Positions 50,301-63,142 of a stretch of 64,000 nt of DNA are shown here, in pieces; the first letter of the stretch is position 1, and the number at the start of each line of letters is the position of its first letter. Origin of the DNA: Paraspadella gotoi (lineage: Eukaryota > Chaetognatha). Location: NCBI GenBank assembly GCA_051294375.1, contig CM119264.1, positions 11,445,832 to 11,509,831 of the forward strand, given 5' to 3'. Position numbers and translations under genes: made by a program. The notes beneath the pieces were generated by a model. It worked only from the letters and a program-made list of their open reading frames with translations, did not search any database and was not told the DNA's origin.

Positions 50301-50710
50301 TATTTAAAAATTTTACCTTTTTTGTGCTTACTTTGTTGCCTGAATATATATTTTTTTCGTTATAATTTTGAATTAGTTGATGGGATGAAGATGGCATCAA
50401 ACTGGTTATTAACTATTTACGGGCATATGTACACATATATACTAATAAAATAATAAATAAAATATCATTTTAACTACGTTTCTAGATTATATCAACTTAA
50501 GTATGTCTTTGTCCAATGTCAATGTCCAAACAGCCACCACCATATTATTCCGAAGCGCCCCCGCCCTACGCCTACTTGGCGCCGTCGGCGCACACAACGC
50601 CGGTCAGTTCGCGCCCAGCAACCCCAGAAAAAGAGGGGGAACCTTCCGCCCCGCCCTTGGAACCCTACGGCGTCCCTCAATGGGGTTCATCACTTTATCC
50701 CAAACTTTGA
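47399..50710 (+). CDS. Uncharacterised four-repeat protein with myristoylation-like start and PPxY tail, paralogue 2
   Basis: An intact homologue of the gene at 35873: thirteen exons (47399-47483, 47699-47805, 47921-48047, 48109-48278, 48410-48514, 48657-48761, 48919-49069, 49234-49337, 49410-49496, 49560-49685, 49752-49929, 50003-50214, 50534-50710) give 577 residues with every phase in register. Intron positions match paralogue 1, with one extra intron at AK/VLEAL. The N-terminus MGNDSS fits N-myristoylation. Repeat units end in GRRGWVPLVSSDLRRIGD (near 120), ATQGWRLILNCNIRPTTD (near 245), SLGWMVKSTIDCSRKD (near 365) and HQSGYVMLCSVDTS (near 470). Strongly conserved patches include GGTSESIWARRFL, FDVVTKSWHKK, GTPWWAEGTDAV and SFNESDKIRAINCPKE. 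The tail has two PPPY motifs (PPPYYSEAPPPYAY), typical ligands of WW domains such as those of Nedd4-type ligases. Confidence 0.85.
48283..48395 (+). repeat. Intronic 57-base direct repeat
   Basis: Two tandem units of GCTTGCTTGTGCGGCCAGGATCTTGTGGA-AGATC-AATTACGATTT-ACG lie in intron 4 of paralogue 2, differing at a few bases. It looks like a recent tandem duplication and has no splice consequence that I can see. Confidence 0.8.
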
Positions 50711-51302
50711 TCAACTTATGCGTCCATTATTTTGGTCGCCTTTGCAAGCATTTGTTATACTCGCGTTTATTATCTAGTCCAGATGATGTAGATGTAGATG
50801 TAGATACTTCTCTACTTATTAGAATTTTACAACTTCATTTTTCATTTAACAATATATAGAAATCATTCATTAGTTGTAGAAAAAAAAATAACTGCTGATG
50901 TCTTCTTCATTCATTTCGATCTTTTTTTTCTCAAATGGAACATAAATGAATAAAATACAGATACTATCTGAGGTTTTAGTTTGGTTTCTTTTCTTTCAAG
51001 AAAAAAGAAATTTTGTAAAAATCAACGGAAAAAGAAAAAAAAATCGAGGGAAGAAATATGAGAGGAAATTGAATTTTGAATGATTTTATTCAAGAAGTGG
51101 AGGTAACACGTACTATCAACGATGCTCAATTGTTTAACCAGCTTCCTTGATGTAAGAAGCCGTTCAAACAATCCTAGTTAACGTTAAAAAAGGAATGTGG
51201 GAAAAAAGCTAACTTAGTTCGAGTCAATTCGCAGGAAACGTAGTATTACGAAGCTTTTTTTATCTTTAGTTTTTATTGAGGTTAAAAATTTCATCGTCAG
51301 TC
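50711..51302. other. 3' untranslated and intergenic region
   Basis: GATGTA-type short repeats near 50780 and AATAAA at 50949-50954 (about 240 bases after the stop) as the likely poly(A) signal. The rest is AT-rich up to the start codon of the N-BAR gene. Confidence 0.6.
50949..50954 (+). promoter_or_regulatory. Poly(A) signal of paralogue 2
   Basis: AATAAA about 240 bases after the stop codon. Confidence 0.5.
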
Positions 51303-54300
51303 ATGAAGTTTAAAAGTTTATTGAAGAAAATTTCCAATCCGGTACCGGAAAATGTTAACCGTAACGTCAACAACTCTGTCGATGACAATGTGAATGATAA
51401 CGCCGATGAGGCTGGAGACTGCTCATTCAAAACTGCCCTGGGTTTGCATATAAATTTGATTTATTTACAACCGATTCTTAATTTGAAACTTCAATGCATC
51501 TTCTTCAGACGATTACGCGGTCAAGGTGAAATCAAAGAACATATTGAAGTACCCTTGTCCAGGTGGGACGCAAAATATTTTCTTTTTTTTTTCTTTAAAT
51601 ATCATAATTTCGGAAATAATAGGTGAAATTTTCAATCAAATCGTTATTCATTCAATTTCTATGTCATTTAAGTCAACTGCGGCACGCCTTCCCGGCCCGT
51701 CATGAAATATGGCGAAAACTTGGCTTTCTTTAAAATGGATCCTTTCGGAGGTTAGTTTGGCTCTCGAGTGTCCACTGTCCAAGGATTTAAAATCTGGGGG
51801 TTGTTCTTTGTAAATTTTTTTCTTTGTTTTGTTTTGTTTTTGATTTTTACTTATTCTTTAACCATTTTACAATTTATTCTTTAAATTGTATCCTTTCACT
51901 AACCAATAAGCGGACAAAAACTCTAACCGCAACGAAGCCGGAGACGGCTGCGCCAAGGAAGGCAACGAAGATTCAAAAAACGCCGGTGCAAATAAAAACA
52001 AAGGCGCCGGCGACGAGGGCGGGGCCGATGGTGGCGCCGCGAATGTTAACGCCGAAGTCGGTGGAAAGAAATCGTCGCTGCCGACGATGCCTTATCTGGG
52101 AAGAGACGATCACAATCCGCCCATGCAAAGCATCGCTGGTAGGTTGGCCGGTTTAAATTGTAAATTCTTAAGATGACCAGACCAATTTATCAGACTTTTC
52201 GAGGTACCAATTTTTTGTGGTCAAATATTTAAATTCGCCTCGATAGTTCTAGGATAGGGATCGTTCATACTAAATTTCAATAAATCTGGTCACAAAAAAG
52301 GGGTACCTTGAAGCCTTCTGTAAACCGATATTAATAATGCCAGTAAGAAGTTTACTAAAAATGATCCCTTTTTTTTCTTCTTTTTTTTCTACCCGCGACG
52401 CCGTCTATGTCCAGACTACGTTCGTGTCGCGGAAGAGCTGCCCAACACTCCGATTGTCGAGATCGATTTTGTCGACGCGGAATTTCAAGATTCGGAGCAC
52501 ATGACCCGAGTCTATCACAAGCTCATCTCGTAAGAGTTCTTGCGGTCTTCATCAGTTGTCAGAACCAAAATGTCACTTAAATATGATGAACGAAATTCCT
52601 TTTTTTTTCACGTCACCTCCGTAGCAACATTCACGACGAGCTCGATGCCGCTCACACACCTCCGAAAAAAGAACAAAGTAAATCGCGATGATCAGAAATG
52701 TTTTCTTTTTTGCAACGCGTAAACTAAACCTTGTAAATTTTCTCGGTCTCAGACAAATGCTGTGCCTTCAAAAAGGCCCCTCCGCGCCTCGGCCGGTGGC
52801 TGGAGAGAGACGTGGCCGACTCATTCAAAACCTTTTCCTCCAGCACAGAAATTGAGAATTCCCCGCTGGAAGAAGCGCTTTTCGAAGTTAGTTTTATATT
52901 AGGAAATGAATAAACATGATCACAAAACTAACTTAATAAAGGGAAAAAAATGAAAAAGATGCTTCCAAAATTGCTATACTCTCATAGCTCTAAAAAAATT
53001 GTTTGCCAGTTTTAATTTTCATCTTTGCAATATAATCATAATAAATAAGTAAAAAGAATTAACTTTGAGTCTCGGTTCTTATCTATAGAGTGTCTCAAGC
53101 GTACAATCACTTTACAAATGAATACAGGGAATCAGTACAGTTATAAAAAATGTATTTAATGTATTCGTTGTATCCAGAAATTCTTACAGTTTTATCTTTA
53201 TTTTTAAAATCAAACAATTATATCTTATTTTATCAGCACTCAAAGTCAATGTTGGCAATATGCACAATTATATTTTTCATTAAAAGCAGGACTACTTTAT
53301 AAATTTAATATCACCAAATTTTTTGGATCAATTGTCAAAACAAAATTCCCCTTCATTTGAACTTTGCATTGTGTCAATAAAAATAGAAATACACATGATA
53401 ATATAGATACCAAAAGAAACTGTATGAACTTATCTTTCCGATGTTTCTATCAAATTGATAATTTACCTTACCAATTTGACACAGCGTTCATTTGTAAAGC
53501 GAAGTTTTTGGCTCGACTTAAAATATAAAATATAAAACGCGTTATGCCGAATTGATAAAATAAGGTGGGGGAAGCTTACGATTGCGTGGCCAGCCTGAAG
53601 GACGAGTTAAGAAGCAACGTTTCGCTCTACTTTTTGGAATCGATGAAGACTTTTATAGACCTCGACTTCAAATGCATTGAGCAAAGCAGGTCCGACGAAA
53701 CCGACAGAAATTTACATCTGAAATTATTTCGTCGTTTCTTTTTCTTTTTTCCTTTTTTCCTTTTCCTTCTGCTACTTTCTATGTATAAAATGATTCTATT
53801 ATTAGCCGTTAATTTACCGTAGCAAGCAAGTCTACGAGGCGGCACACAAAATTCGTAAGGCCAAGCTGACTGGAGTCGGGAAGTCGGTGTTGGAAGAGAT
53901 GAAGAAGACGTTCTCCGAATCCCGCGCAAAGACTCTGCAACAATTTCATGTGATTTTTTTTCAATTTTTTATATGGCGCATCCTGTGACGCATAAACTGA
54001 AATACACTTCTTTCAGTTTGTATTGCGGTCGGACTACTCGCAAATCAGTAAGCTTATCGGTGAGCAGTTAATAATATTTTTTTCTGATAATTTATGTTAA
54101 TTTTTTCTTATTAAAGACTTATTGTATTTTCTACGAATTGGTTAGAGTAAGCCTCGTCCGTTTTTCTAGATTTGGCGGAATGTTGGCTGTTGTACTTTCG
54201 CGAGGGATACGCGGTGTTCGACTTCCTTTGCCACAGTCTCGAATCAAAAGCTTTGAGGATCAAACCTCGCCGCCACAAGAGGCTTTGCATCATTCCGCCA

Positions 54301-56714
54301 AGGTAGGTGGTCAACGTCGTCACGTTTAATTTCTTTTTTAAATCTACTTTAAAAAAGTGAAAAAACTTAATTAAAAGAGATGCAAGAAGAGTAATATTTA
54401 AAGCACGCGCCCTTTACAGCCGCCTCGTTTCCTTTTCAGACCTCCCATTCAGATCTTGGCGCATCAGAGGATCAAGCACAGCGAAGAGGCTAACGAGCAC
54501 CACGGTAGCGGCGAAGGAGGCAAGCAAAAACCCAAGTCTAAGAACGCGGCGACGTCGACGACGTCGATCGTCAAGCGGCGCCGCGGACACAAGACGCGAG
54601 ACCGGAATATCAACTTCGGCATCTCGAAACGGTCCAAAAAAGCCGCCGTCGGCCTCGCCCACCATCACGAGATGGCTGGAGAAGTCCCCACCGAGCAAGT
54701 CGGCTCCGTGTCGGCCGGCGGCGCCGCCTCCGACCGGAGATTGGTGGGCGTTCGAACGACTGGCCTCGCCGACTCGGAGAAAGTGGGCGGTATTCTTTCA
54801 ACCGCTGACGCCGATCGCGTCCCCGGATCAGCAGCCGATCGTTTCTTCTCGCGAGTGGCGCCAGAAGAGGCACCGGGCTCAGAACTCGAAACCGTGGGCG
54901 GCGGCGCAGGATTCGTCGACGCTAGCGTCAATGCTGGGGATCCACCAAAAGCAGTCCCGTCGGGCGGGCTGTTTGCCAACATGGCGGCGCCGGCACGTCA
55001 TCAATGCGCGTGTCCGAGAGATCAACTCATGTTCCTGCCCGCCATGGCCCCGGCGTCGAGCTTCGGCGGACCATCCCCATTCATGGCGCGACCGGCGTCG
55101 AGGCCGGGATCCGAGTCGGCGGAATCGGAAGAGGAAGAGGTTTGCCTGATTTTGTGTGTTTGTAAAGTGGAAATGTGGTGAAGGGTCTCGTGATCTGCTT
55201 TCTTATCTCACGAATGTGTAAAGAATCGATTCGACAATTTCAGACAGAAAAAGTTAAAATTTTATCATTTGCAAACTTCATTATACGAGTTTGTTTCGCT
55301 TTTCATCCGCCGACTTAAAAATGTCGCTCTTTGCGCTACTGATTTCGTTCCATTCCGATTAAACAAAAGGCTAACGGCGGGAACGAAGATTTAAGCGTTA
55401 AACGCCTCTCGCGGATTTAGACGCGAGGATTTTTTTTTAGTCGGGTTATGATCGGTTGTGTTATCGACGATGGCGCCCGAGTTTTGCGTCAAGTTCAAGA
55501 ATAAGATCAGGCGGATTACTCGGGGAGAGAGTCGCCAGTCGAACAACAGTAACCATAGGAATCGTAACCAGGCGAGCATATCGATTAAATCAGTGCACTG
55601 CGCTTCCGTAAGCGGCCTGTTCCAAAGATGAAGAGAGGCAGGAGCGCAAGTAATCGATAGTGACGCGTTTTCTTTCATCCGTAGGAGGTGACGGGACCGA
55701 CATGCGAGTGTCACTGCGACTGCCCGGAGCTGGAACCGGGCTTCCCCAGGTGAACGGATGACCCATTCTAGACCTCAGTTTTTATCAATTGATGATTACA
55801 AAATTGCGATTGAGTTCGATCGATAATTCAATTTTTCAGTTTTTTATTAGCTTTTTTTTTGTTTTGTTTTTTTTTTGCTAGGTGGTGGAAAGACGCTGAG
55901 AAAAAACGAGAGGCAGAGAAGCACGCGGCAAAGCTAGCGCGGAAAACACAACCCGCACCACCGCCAGAACCTGAACCGGAACCCGTGCCGCTGACATGCT
56001 AGTGAGAAAAATTAATAGAAAGAAAAAAGGGAATCTACGAATGATTGAACAGAACAAGTAGGAAAAAAAAAAGAAATGAGAAAGAAAAATAATGAATAGA
56101 AACAAAGAGAATAACAATGAGGGAAAGGAAAATTCACAATAATATCCCAACCTTCTTTCCAGCGGTCCGAATCACATCCTAAAAGGACCGTGCGTCTGCG
56201 AAGAGGAGACCATTCGGCGGTTGAAAGACGCCGACGAAAACCGAGACTTTCTCGTTTATCGCCAAGCCAGGGAGCAGCACACGCCTTACGCGTTAGTCAT
56301 TTGTTTTACTTTGAAACGATTTTTTTTTAAATTAAAACTAAAGAAATGCATTTACTATCTCTCTCTCTCTCTTCTGCTCCTCTCTCTTCTCCCTCTCAAC
56401 CCAATACCCTCCCCTTTCTTCCCATCCATGTACTACATAGTTTCGTTCGCGCGGCTCCGAACGCGAGTTTTCCGGGAAACGTCGGCGATGCCGTGGAATT
56501 GGTCTTTAAAAACAAGATTAAAGGGTATGCATATCGTTTGAGTAATTAGAAAGTATCAGCTTTATCGAGAAAAGATGACCCCGTTAACGACGACCAAATT
56601 ATTCGGTTTTCAAGCGAATACAACTGCCGCCTACTGGACGGTACCAAGAGACAGACGACGATTCCATTTGAATATCTCGACGTCATCGTCGACGTCGACA
56701 ACCGAAGAAAGTGA
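51303..56714 (+). CDS. Endophilin-like N-BAR/SH3 protein with long disordered insert
   Basis: Predicted membrane-curvature adaptor of endocytosis or trafficking. Seventeen exons (51303-51441, 51509-51562, 51673-51750, 51911-52138, 52415-52529, 52625-52677, 52753-52886, 53565-53689, 53823-53949, 54017-54059, 54170-54302, 54440-55139, 55685-55749, 55882-56001, 56163-56291, 56441-56501, 56550-56714) sum to 822 residues in frame. The start MKFKSLLKKISN is a basic amphipathic helix as in N-BAR proteins. The BAR core matches endophilin in order: HMTRVYHKLISNIHDEL; ALFEVGEAYDCVASLKDELR; FIDLDFKCIEQSRKQVYEAA; SQISKLIDLAECWLLYFREG. A Lys/Arg- then Gly/Ala-rich region of about 230 residues and a Cys cluster (CECHCDC) follow. 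The C-terminus resembles a diverged SH3: AFVRAAPN...VGDAVEL and YNCRLLDGTKRQTTIPFEYL. Endophilins are usually about 350-400 residues, so this one is long. AATAAA lies 97 bases after the stop. Confidence 0.75.
56502..56549 (+). other. 48-base intron before the last N-BAR gene exon
   Basis: Donor TTG/GTCTTT, acceptor AGTAATTAG. It is needed to reach the frame with SH3-like RLLDGTKRQTTIPFEYLDVI. A 25-base alternative (donor GTATGC at 56525) gives a Thr-rich frame whose stop falls inside the poly(A) signal, so it is less likely. Without splicing the frame ends at 56549. Confidence 0.55.
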
Positions 56715-56810
56715 AGCCGACCGCGGACAAGCGTCCGGCGCAAGTGAAACCGGGCGACGTGGAGGTCGAAAGTTGATTCATGCAAGGATTTTTGCGACAA
56801 CCGTCTCTGC

Positions 56811-56816
56811 AATAAA
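56811..56816 (+). promoter_or_regulatory. Poly(A) signal of the N-BAR gene
   Basis: AATAAA 97 bases after the proposed stop. It also argues for the proposed last-exon frame, since the competing frame runs through it. Confidence 0.6.
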
Positions 56817-57666
56817 ATGATTAATGACAAACGTCTTGATCGATGAATCGATTTTAGCTAGACAGAAACAGGTTTTTAAGTACTGAAATTTTAAGACGTT
56901 TTATATGTAGATTTTCCGCGAACTATTTATTTCCACGGGTTTAGCCTTTCGTTTTCATTCATGGATCGACCTGATCTATGGCGTTATTTTATTTCTTTTT
57001 TTCTTGTTTTTAACTTTCTATCCGATTAGTCTTGTGATTGCTCTTTTTTTTTCACGATTTCTTCTAACCCTTCCATTTTTCAATGCGCGCTTTTGTTTAT
57101 CATTTTATGCCTTTTCTCTTTCTCCCAACTTAGAGCGCACGAAATGTAGAGAGAAGGAGGGAAGAGCGACCCAATGTTGAAACCGGGTTTCGCTCCTCTC
57201 TTATATTTCCCTGTTCGCTTCGCTTGCAGACTGCCGAGTGGCAGGAAGTGACGGATTAGCCAGGAGCGTTGCAGCCGCGCCTCGTCCCTTCGCTGTTTAA
57301 TTCGTATGGTCGCTTTAAAATTTTTCATCTTTTTCTCTATTTCAAACCAAAAAAATCACGTGGATTATCTTATAGAGTATACTTAATGTAATGATATATT
57401 TTATTCCTTGGCAATTTTTTTTTTACATTCCTATGAGAAAATCCGGAATGAATGATGACAATAACTATAAGCCATTTCTTATGCAATGAATAAGCCATTT
57501 GGTGATTCAATAATTCAATAATTAATTTGTTTTGAAAGCTGGCCGTTTCTAAAACAATATGTGACATAATAAAAACACTCAGTAGTTGCTTTATTTAATC
57601 TTTAACCTAGTGACCTATTGATTCTTCTGGACGCTCTAAGCGTATTCGGTATTCTCACTTATTCGA

Positions 57667-57667
<1 letters not shown>

Positions 57668-57754
<87 letters not shown>
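57668..57754. repeat. (CT)n microsatellite
   Basis: A pure CT array, intergenic. Confidence 0.95.
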
Positions 57755-57759
<5 letters not shown>

Positions 57760-59175
57760 CATAGAAAAAGGTTCCCGAGATTAAATTTTATCTCAACTCA
57801 TTCAGTTTTGTTTATCGAGATAAAAAATACCATTAAGTTCCAAAAACGTTTTGTTATCATACCAAAAATTCGATAAAAACAAAATTATTTCCCTGGTCAA
57901 AACATTGAAAAGTTTACATTTTAAAAGCCGTAGTGTTGAAGATCTGATGTTTGTCTCGAAGCATCTCTCCTTTCGTTGGCCAACTTGCTGTAACCAAATT
58001 ACGGGTTCTTTTCTGTTAAGCTATTTCTGTTCTATTGCCACATCTCCCCCCGAAAAAAAAACTTCCTTGACGCGGGAGGGAAAAAAACTCGGTTCATTCG
58101 GTTCTCCTTCACTTTTTTTCTCGATGCGTGTTGATCGTGGGGCGAAAACCACACGTCGAAGTTTCTCGAAACGACGGAGAAGAGGAAGAAGAGAAGGGAG
58201 AGAGAGTGAGGAGAAGAAAGGAGAGAGAGAGAGAGAGTCATCGACGGCATCATCGATACATCCGACGGAAAGCGAAACACGAACCTCTGGCTCACCTTGT
58301 TACGTCGAGTTCATTTTAATTTTCGATGTTGTAGAAAAGAAAAACCGGCTGTCGATAACCATTATAACCAATTAGACGGAAGAAGAGGGGAAATTTTTTC
58401 TGCAACGGGTTTTCTTATTTTTTTTACCTCCCCGACTGAGTTTGCTAAGTCGACCCGATCGGGCTTCTCTGCTGCGTTTGTACAGTCATAAAGTTCACCC
58501 ACCGGATAATTGATTTTAAAGTGGGGGAAAAAAATTTATTACACAAAGAAATTTTCTGGTTTGTTAATATCGACTCATTTACTAATTAATATATCACATC
58601 CAAGAATTCGATGCTTAAATTAAAATTTAGAGTCAAAATTGATCTTTGAAGCAAGCGTGGGCGTTTTGAAAACGTTTTGTATCGCGTATAAAGATCGTTT
58701 GTTCAAGTTGAGCTTTTAGTTGTAGACTTTAAACTCAAGGTCAATTATGTTCCTATGAAGCTAAAAATTACATGTCATTTGCAAAGAATTCAATTAATCG
58801 CAACCGTTTCATAAAACTCCATCGATAAACGATTATTATTTATAATTTTCATTAAACTTGCTATGTTCAAAATTTCTAATATATTTCGCGTCATTTTTTT
58901 GTTTTTTTTTAAGTACATGGAAGCAAGCCAAAGGTTCGCACTTTGAAATGCCCTTCAATAACAATATTTTTTATTTCTTCTTTTCTGGAGTTTTCAGAAA
59001 GCGAATAACGTTTAATATTCGATCTTGTGTCGTCTTTTTCAAAGCACGCAATGGAGTGTTGAAAATCCCTGCTAAATTTTGTTTCTCAAGCGAAAATCTT
59101 CTGAGGCCTTGGCTTATTCTTAAGCGTAATCTCGTTCCACGATTCTTATTTATTTATTTTCCAGATAGAGAGAGA

Positions 59176-59185
59176 NNNNNNNNNN
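59176..59185. other. Assembly gap (N run) in a GA array
   Basis: 10 N bases flanked by GAGAGA on both sides; probably an unresolved microsatellite. Confidence 1.
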
Positions 59186-59853
59186 GAGAGAGAGATTAAA
59201 AGGAAGCAGTGTTAAATCTCACTGGTGAGCTTAGGGAGTTCTTGCATCATAAAATAATTCAAATTTTTCTCCAGAAAGCAAAATTGGCATTTAAACATAT
59301 TGCGCTCTAATGCTCTAATAACATTTAATTACAACAATGTTTTCATCACATTTTCATCAAATTTTCATAACATTTTTTCCTAAATTACATTTATGGCTGG
59401 AAAAGTCTCTTCAAAATATAATTTTCGTGTTTGGATCGATTTGTAATTCGTAAATAACGATTATATTATATTAAGCTATTTCCCAAAAAGTTCGCCTTTT
59501 ATATCATTAAAATTTAATAAGTACTAGTATAGTTTATTACATTAAATTTTTATCTATTTCTATCGCTTTTCGATTAGATTTTCTAATTTTTAGATTTCGC
59601 TCTTTCGTGATGACCGGACAATAAATCAAGTCATTTCGGTTTTTTTTTTTAATCCACAAAGAGGCTTTGAATAAAAACATATCGGCTTTCTGCCCCACAG
59701 TACAGTTCCAGTTTATTCCATTTCCGAATGATTCTTTGTTCGTATTCAAGCCCTGATTATGTACCTTTACTTTTATAAGTTTATGCACCATTGAGATAAA
59801 AATTACAAGCATTTTCTTAAAAAACGGTCGATTTAACCAACGATTTGCGCGCA

Positions 59854-62800
59854 ATGGATCTACCAATCAACACCGGTTTTGGGCGCTCCCGTGGGCGTGG
59901 TCTCTTTGAAATGAACGACAACTTGGATTTTCCGAGTTTTCCTTCGTCTTCAATGTCAGGTTCGTTAACAACTACCTAAAAAGTCTTCAAAATAAATTTT
60001 TTTAATTAAAAGACTTGATACGTATATATTATATAAATGTTGTCCGTTTTAATGATCAGTGACTTGTCAAGATTAAAACAAGAAACGGCAGTTTCAGTGT
60101 GTTGTACTGGCGATCACTTATTTGTAAAGGTCTACATTGACTTAGTTTTATATTAGTTATGACGCATTAAATATCGGTCATTTGATTGTAATTTTTTATG
60201 ATCACACGACTACCCAAATATGAAATTTAGGATCATTAAGCATTTCATGGTGCTCAACCTAACGGACTAAAAGTAACTTCCGGGAAAAAGTCAAGTAAAT
60301 TTTACTGTAAAGGAACAAGAGAGCTCCTCAATTGATTTTTTTTACTAACAAATAGTTAATAAAATATTCTTCCCATTTTTTCACAAATTTACAATAGCGA
60401 ATGTTACATTGGTAACTTGGTAAGTCACAAGTGAATTTTTTATGGTAACATGTTGGTAAATGGAAATCTATATTAAAATACGTTCTATGAGAATAAATGA
60501 ATTCACTTAACTATACTAAATGTTTGGAAACAAATATACAATAATTATTGATTATCTCTCACGCAGTTTTTATTCATTCAGGGTTTGGAATTGGCAGTAT
60601 GTCCGAACGTATGGACAGAAGGATGAAAGAAATGGAGCAACAAATGAGCGCCATGAGGTACGTAAGTTGAAATATTTTCGTTAACGGTTTACGTTCATTG
60701 GTCATAGAATATTTTTTTTATTTTGTGGACCAGATCCGATTTTTTCAAAAGATCGATGCCGATGGGCGGCATGAATATGGGCATGCAAGGATTCGGCGGT
60801 AGTTTGGCTGCAGCACCCTCACAGGTTGGTGAGATTTCATGAAATAATAAATAATTAATATAATAAATAATTAACATTGTTAACTAACTCTTTTTGTCTC
60901 AGCAATCTTTTGGAGACGAACACTTCATGGAAGAGGACGGAACGAAAAAATTTAAGCTGGAATACAATATCGGAAATTTCGACCCCGAAGAAATTAGCGT
61001 GAAGACAGAAGGTCAGGTTCTTCGTGTTCACGCGTTGAGGGATAAAAACCAGGCCGGGCACAAGGAGCACAAGGAGTTCAAGAGGGATTGCACGATTCCA
61101 GGTTGGTCGGACAGACGGCGTTAGAATGGGCAAGTTTATCATTTATTGAATTTAGTTTCATATTTTAACTGACAGTTTATACATAAATCATCCTTATCTT
61201 ACAGCGGCCATCGATCCAGAAGCGATCATATCCCACTTGACCCCCGAGGGCATTTTGGTACTTGAAGCCCCCGTCCCTCTGCCGGCGATTGAGAATCGAA
61301 AAACATCTGCGTCGCCCATCGCCCCCGAAGAGGATCAAATTTCCAAGAGATCGGCTTCACCTTCCTCGTCTGCTGCCTCCAGTGTAGCTTCTAGGTGAGT
61401 TAATTAATTCTAATTAATTAATTAATTAAGTAAAGCATTCGAGGAAACATTCGCACGTTTTAACCGACGGTTTGGCTCGTTTTCCGTAGTCGACCCAAAT
61501 TCGGTCGTCAAAATTCAGCCGTGATTGAGGAGGAAGACGGTGGGCGAAAGATCAAACTAGAGTTCAACTTGGAAGGGTTCAATCCGGAGGATTTGTCGCT
61601 GCGCGTAACTCCGGAGAACACGCTCAAAATCGAGGCCATTCATGAGGAAAACCGCGGGGGATCGACGTCGAAAAAAGAATTCAGGTACGGATAGATTTAA
61701 TTAGATATATCATATGTAAAGAAGATTTCAGTCTCGGTCGTACGCTCTTATTGGGGATGACCCGGTTTCTATTAATATTTTTTAAGTTTATATCTGTAGT
61801 TACTGTTTACAGTTTAGGAATAGAAAGTGATGTTGTATGGCAACAGCCGGGTTGCCTGTGATGCCTGGGATGGGGTATCTCACCGATGGCTTGGGGGGCT
61901 TTCGACCCTTAGTGACGCCTCCTGTCTATGGCGCGGTTACCCTAGGACAGAGTCGCTTTGCCCACGCAGAGTGACATTGTGAGGACTGTAGATGGAACGC
62001 AACTCGTGGGATTGTGCGTTCCCCCTCGGAGTCAATGGGATTGGCTGAACGATGATGGACATGAGGCGGTGTGAATATATCGCCACAGTTGCCAAATTTA
62101 TAAAACTGAAGACATTATTTAAAATGAACTGACTATTGAGCAACTATTGTAATTTCGTTGTCATATTGATATTAATATGTCATTTCATCCTTTCAACTAT
62201 CTTTATTGTTTACATGCTCTTGAATATTTCCCTTTTTATTTTTTCTGAGATATATTAAAAAAAGAACTTTGAGGTAAAAAAAAATCCTTTACTTAATTTA
62301 ATCTACCAATCAATTGAATCAATCATGTGCCACTCATTAAAAACTTATGACTACCCAATTTAGTGAAATTGTGAAAGAGGAAACCACTACGAGTACATGA
62401 TTGCACATGAGAGCGTACGAGAGGAAATTTGCGATTAGCATGCGTATAAAGTACAATTTATTTCCGGCAATATTGAATTTTCAGACGTGAAATCGGTCTT
62501 CCCGAAAGCGCGGACGCTTCTAACATGAAAAGCATCATGAACGCTGATGGAATCTTGACAGTCGACATTCCTGTCCCAACCCCAGCCTACAACGCCCTAC
62601 CTTCTATTTCTGGCAAGTTCGACGCCGGAGACTCCAGTTTAGCAACGGTGCAGCCGGCGATGGCTAATATCGCAGCCGCCATGGAAGCCCCTGCCGTCGC
62701 TAATGTTGGAAATCTTCTTCAGACAACTGGTCAGTTGACATAAGGACATGTGATATTTGTGGTACTGTGGACGCAACAATCTGAAACTTGTTGCGTACAC

Positions 62801-63022
62801 ACTACATAGTACCCCTAAATTCGGATTTTGTTTTATTGTCTAATGATTTTGTTATCGTAAGAAATGAAAAACCTTAATTCTGTCACCTTAAGATTGATAT
62901 TTTAATCGTCGCAATCGCTTTTTCTCTCTTTTCTCCTGTGCTTCTGCTGCTGCCTCTTTGTCTTTCTTTTTTTTCTGGCTTCTCTGCTGCTGCCGCTGCT
63001 GATTCGTCCGAAAACGATTTGG

Positions 63023-63077
<55 letters not shown>

Positions 63078-63078
63078 T

Positions 63079-63142
<64 letters not shown>

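Larger units (their letters stand above)
56715..59853. other. Intergenic region
   Basis: The poly(A) signal of the N-BAR gene is at 56811. A CT array lies at 57668-57754. A GC-richer stretch at 57.13-57.30 kb and a GAAGAG-rich one at 58.13-58.24 kb have open frames with no recognisable protein. A 10-base N run is at 59176. I see no clear heat-shock element with correct GAA/TTC spacing upstream of the small heat-shock gene. Confidence 0.55.

Noticed and set aside
56575-56820. An alternative 81-residue Thr/Ser-rich frame at the end of the N-BAR gene
   Set aside because: Reaching it needs a 25-base intron, and its stop overlaps the poly(A) signal. The other frame gives SH3-like sequence.
57080-57328. 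A minus-strand basic open frame in GC-richer DNA
   Set aside because: No family resemblance, no splice partners and no supporting context.
59600-59853. Heat-shock element upstream of the small heat-shock gene
   Set aside because: TTCC and GAA words occur (for example TTCCGAATGATTC), but the spacing does not fit alternating nGAAn units.
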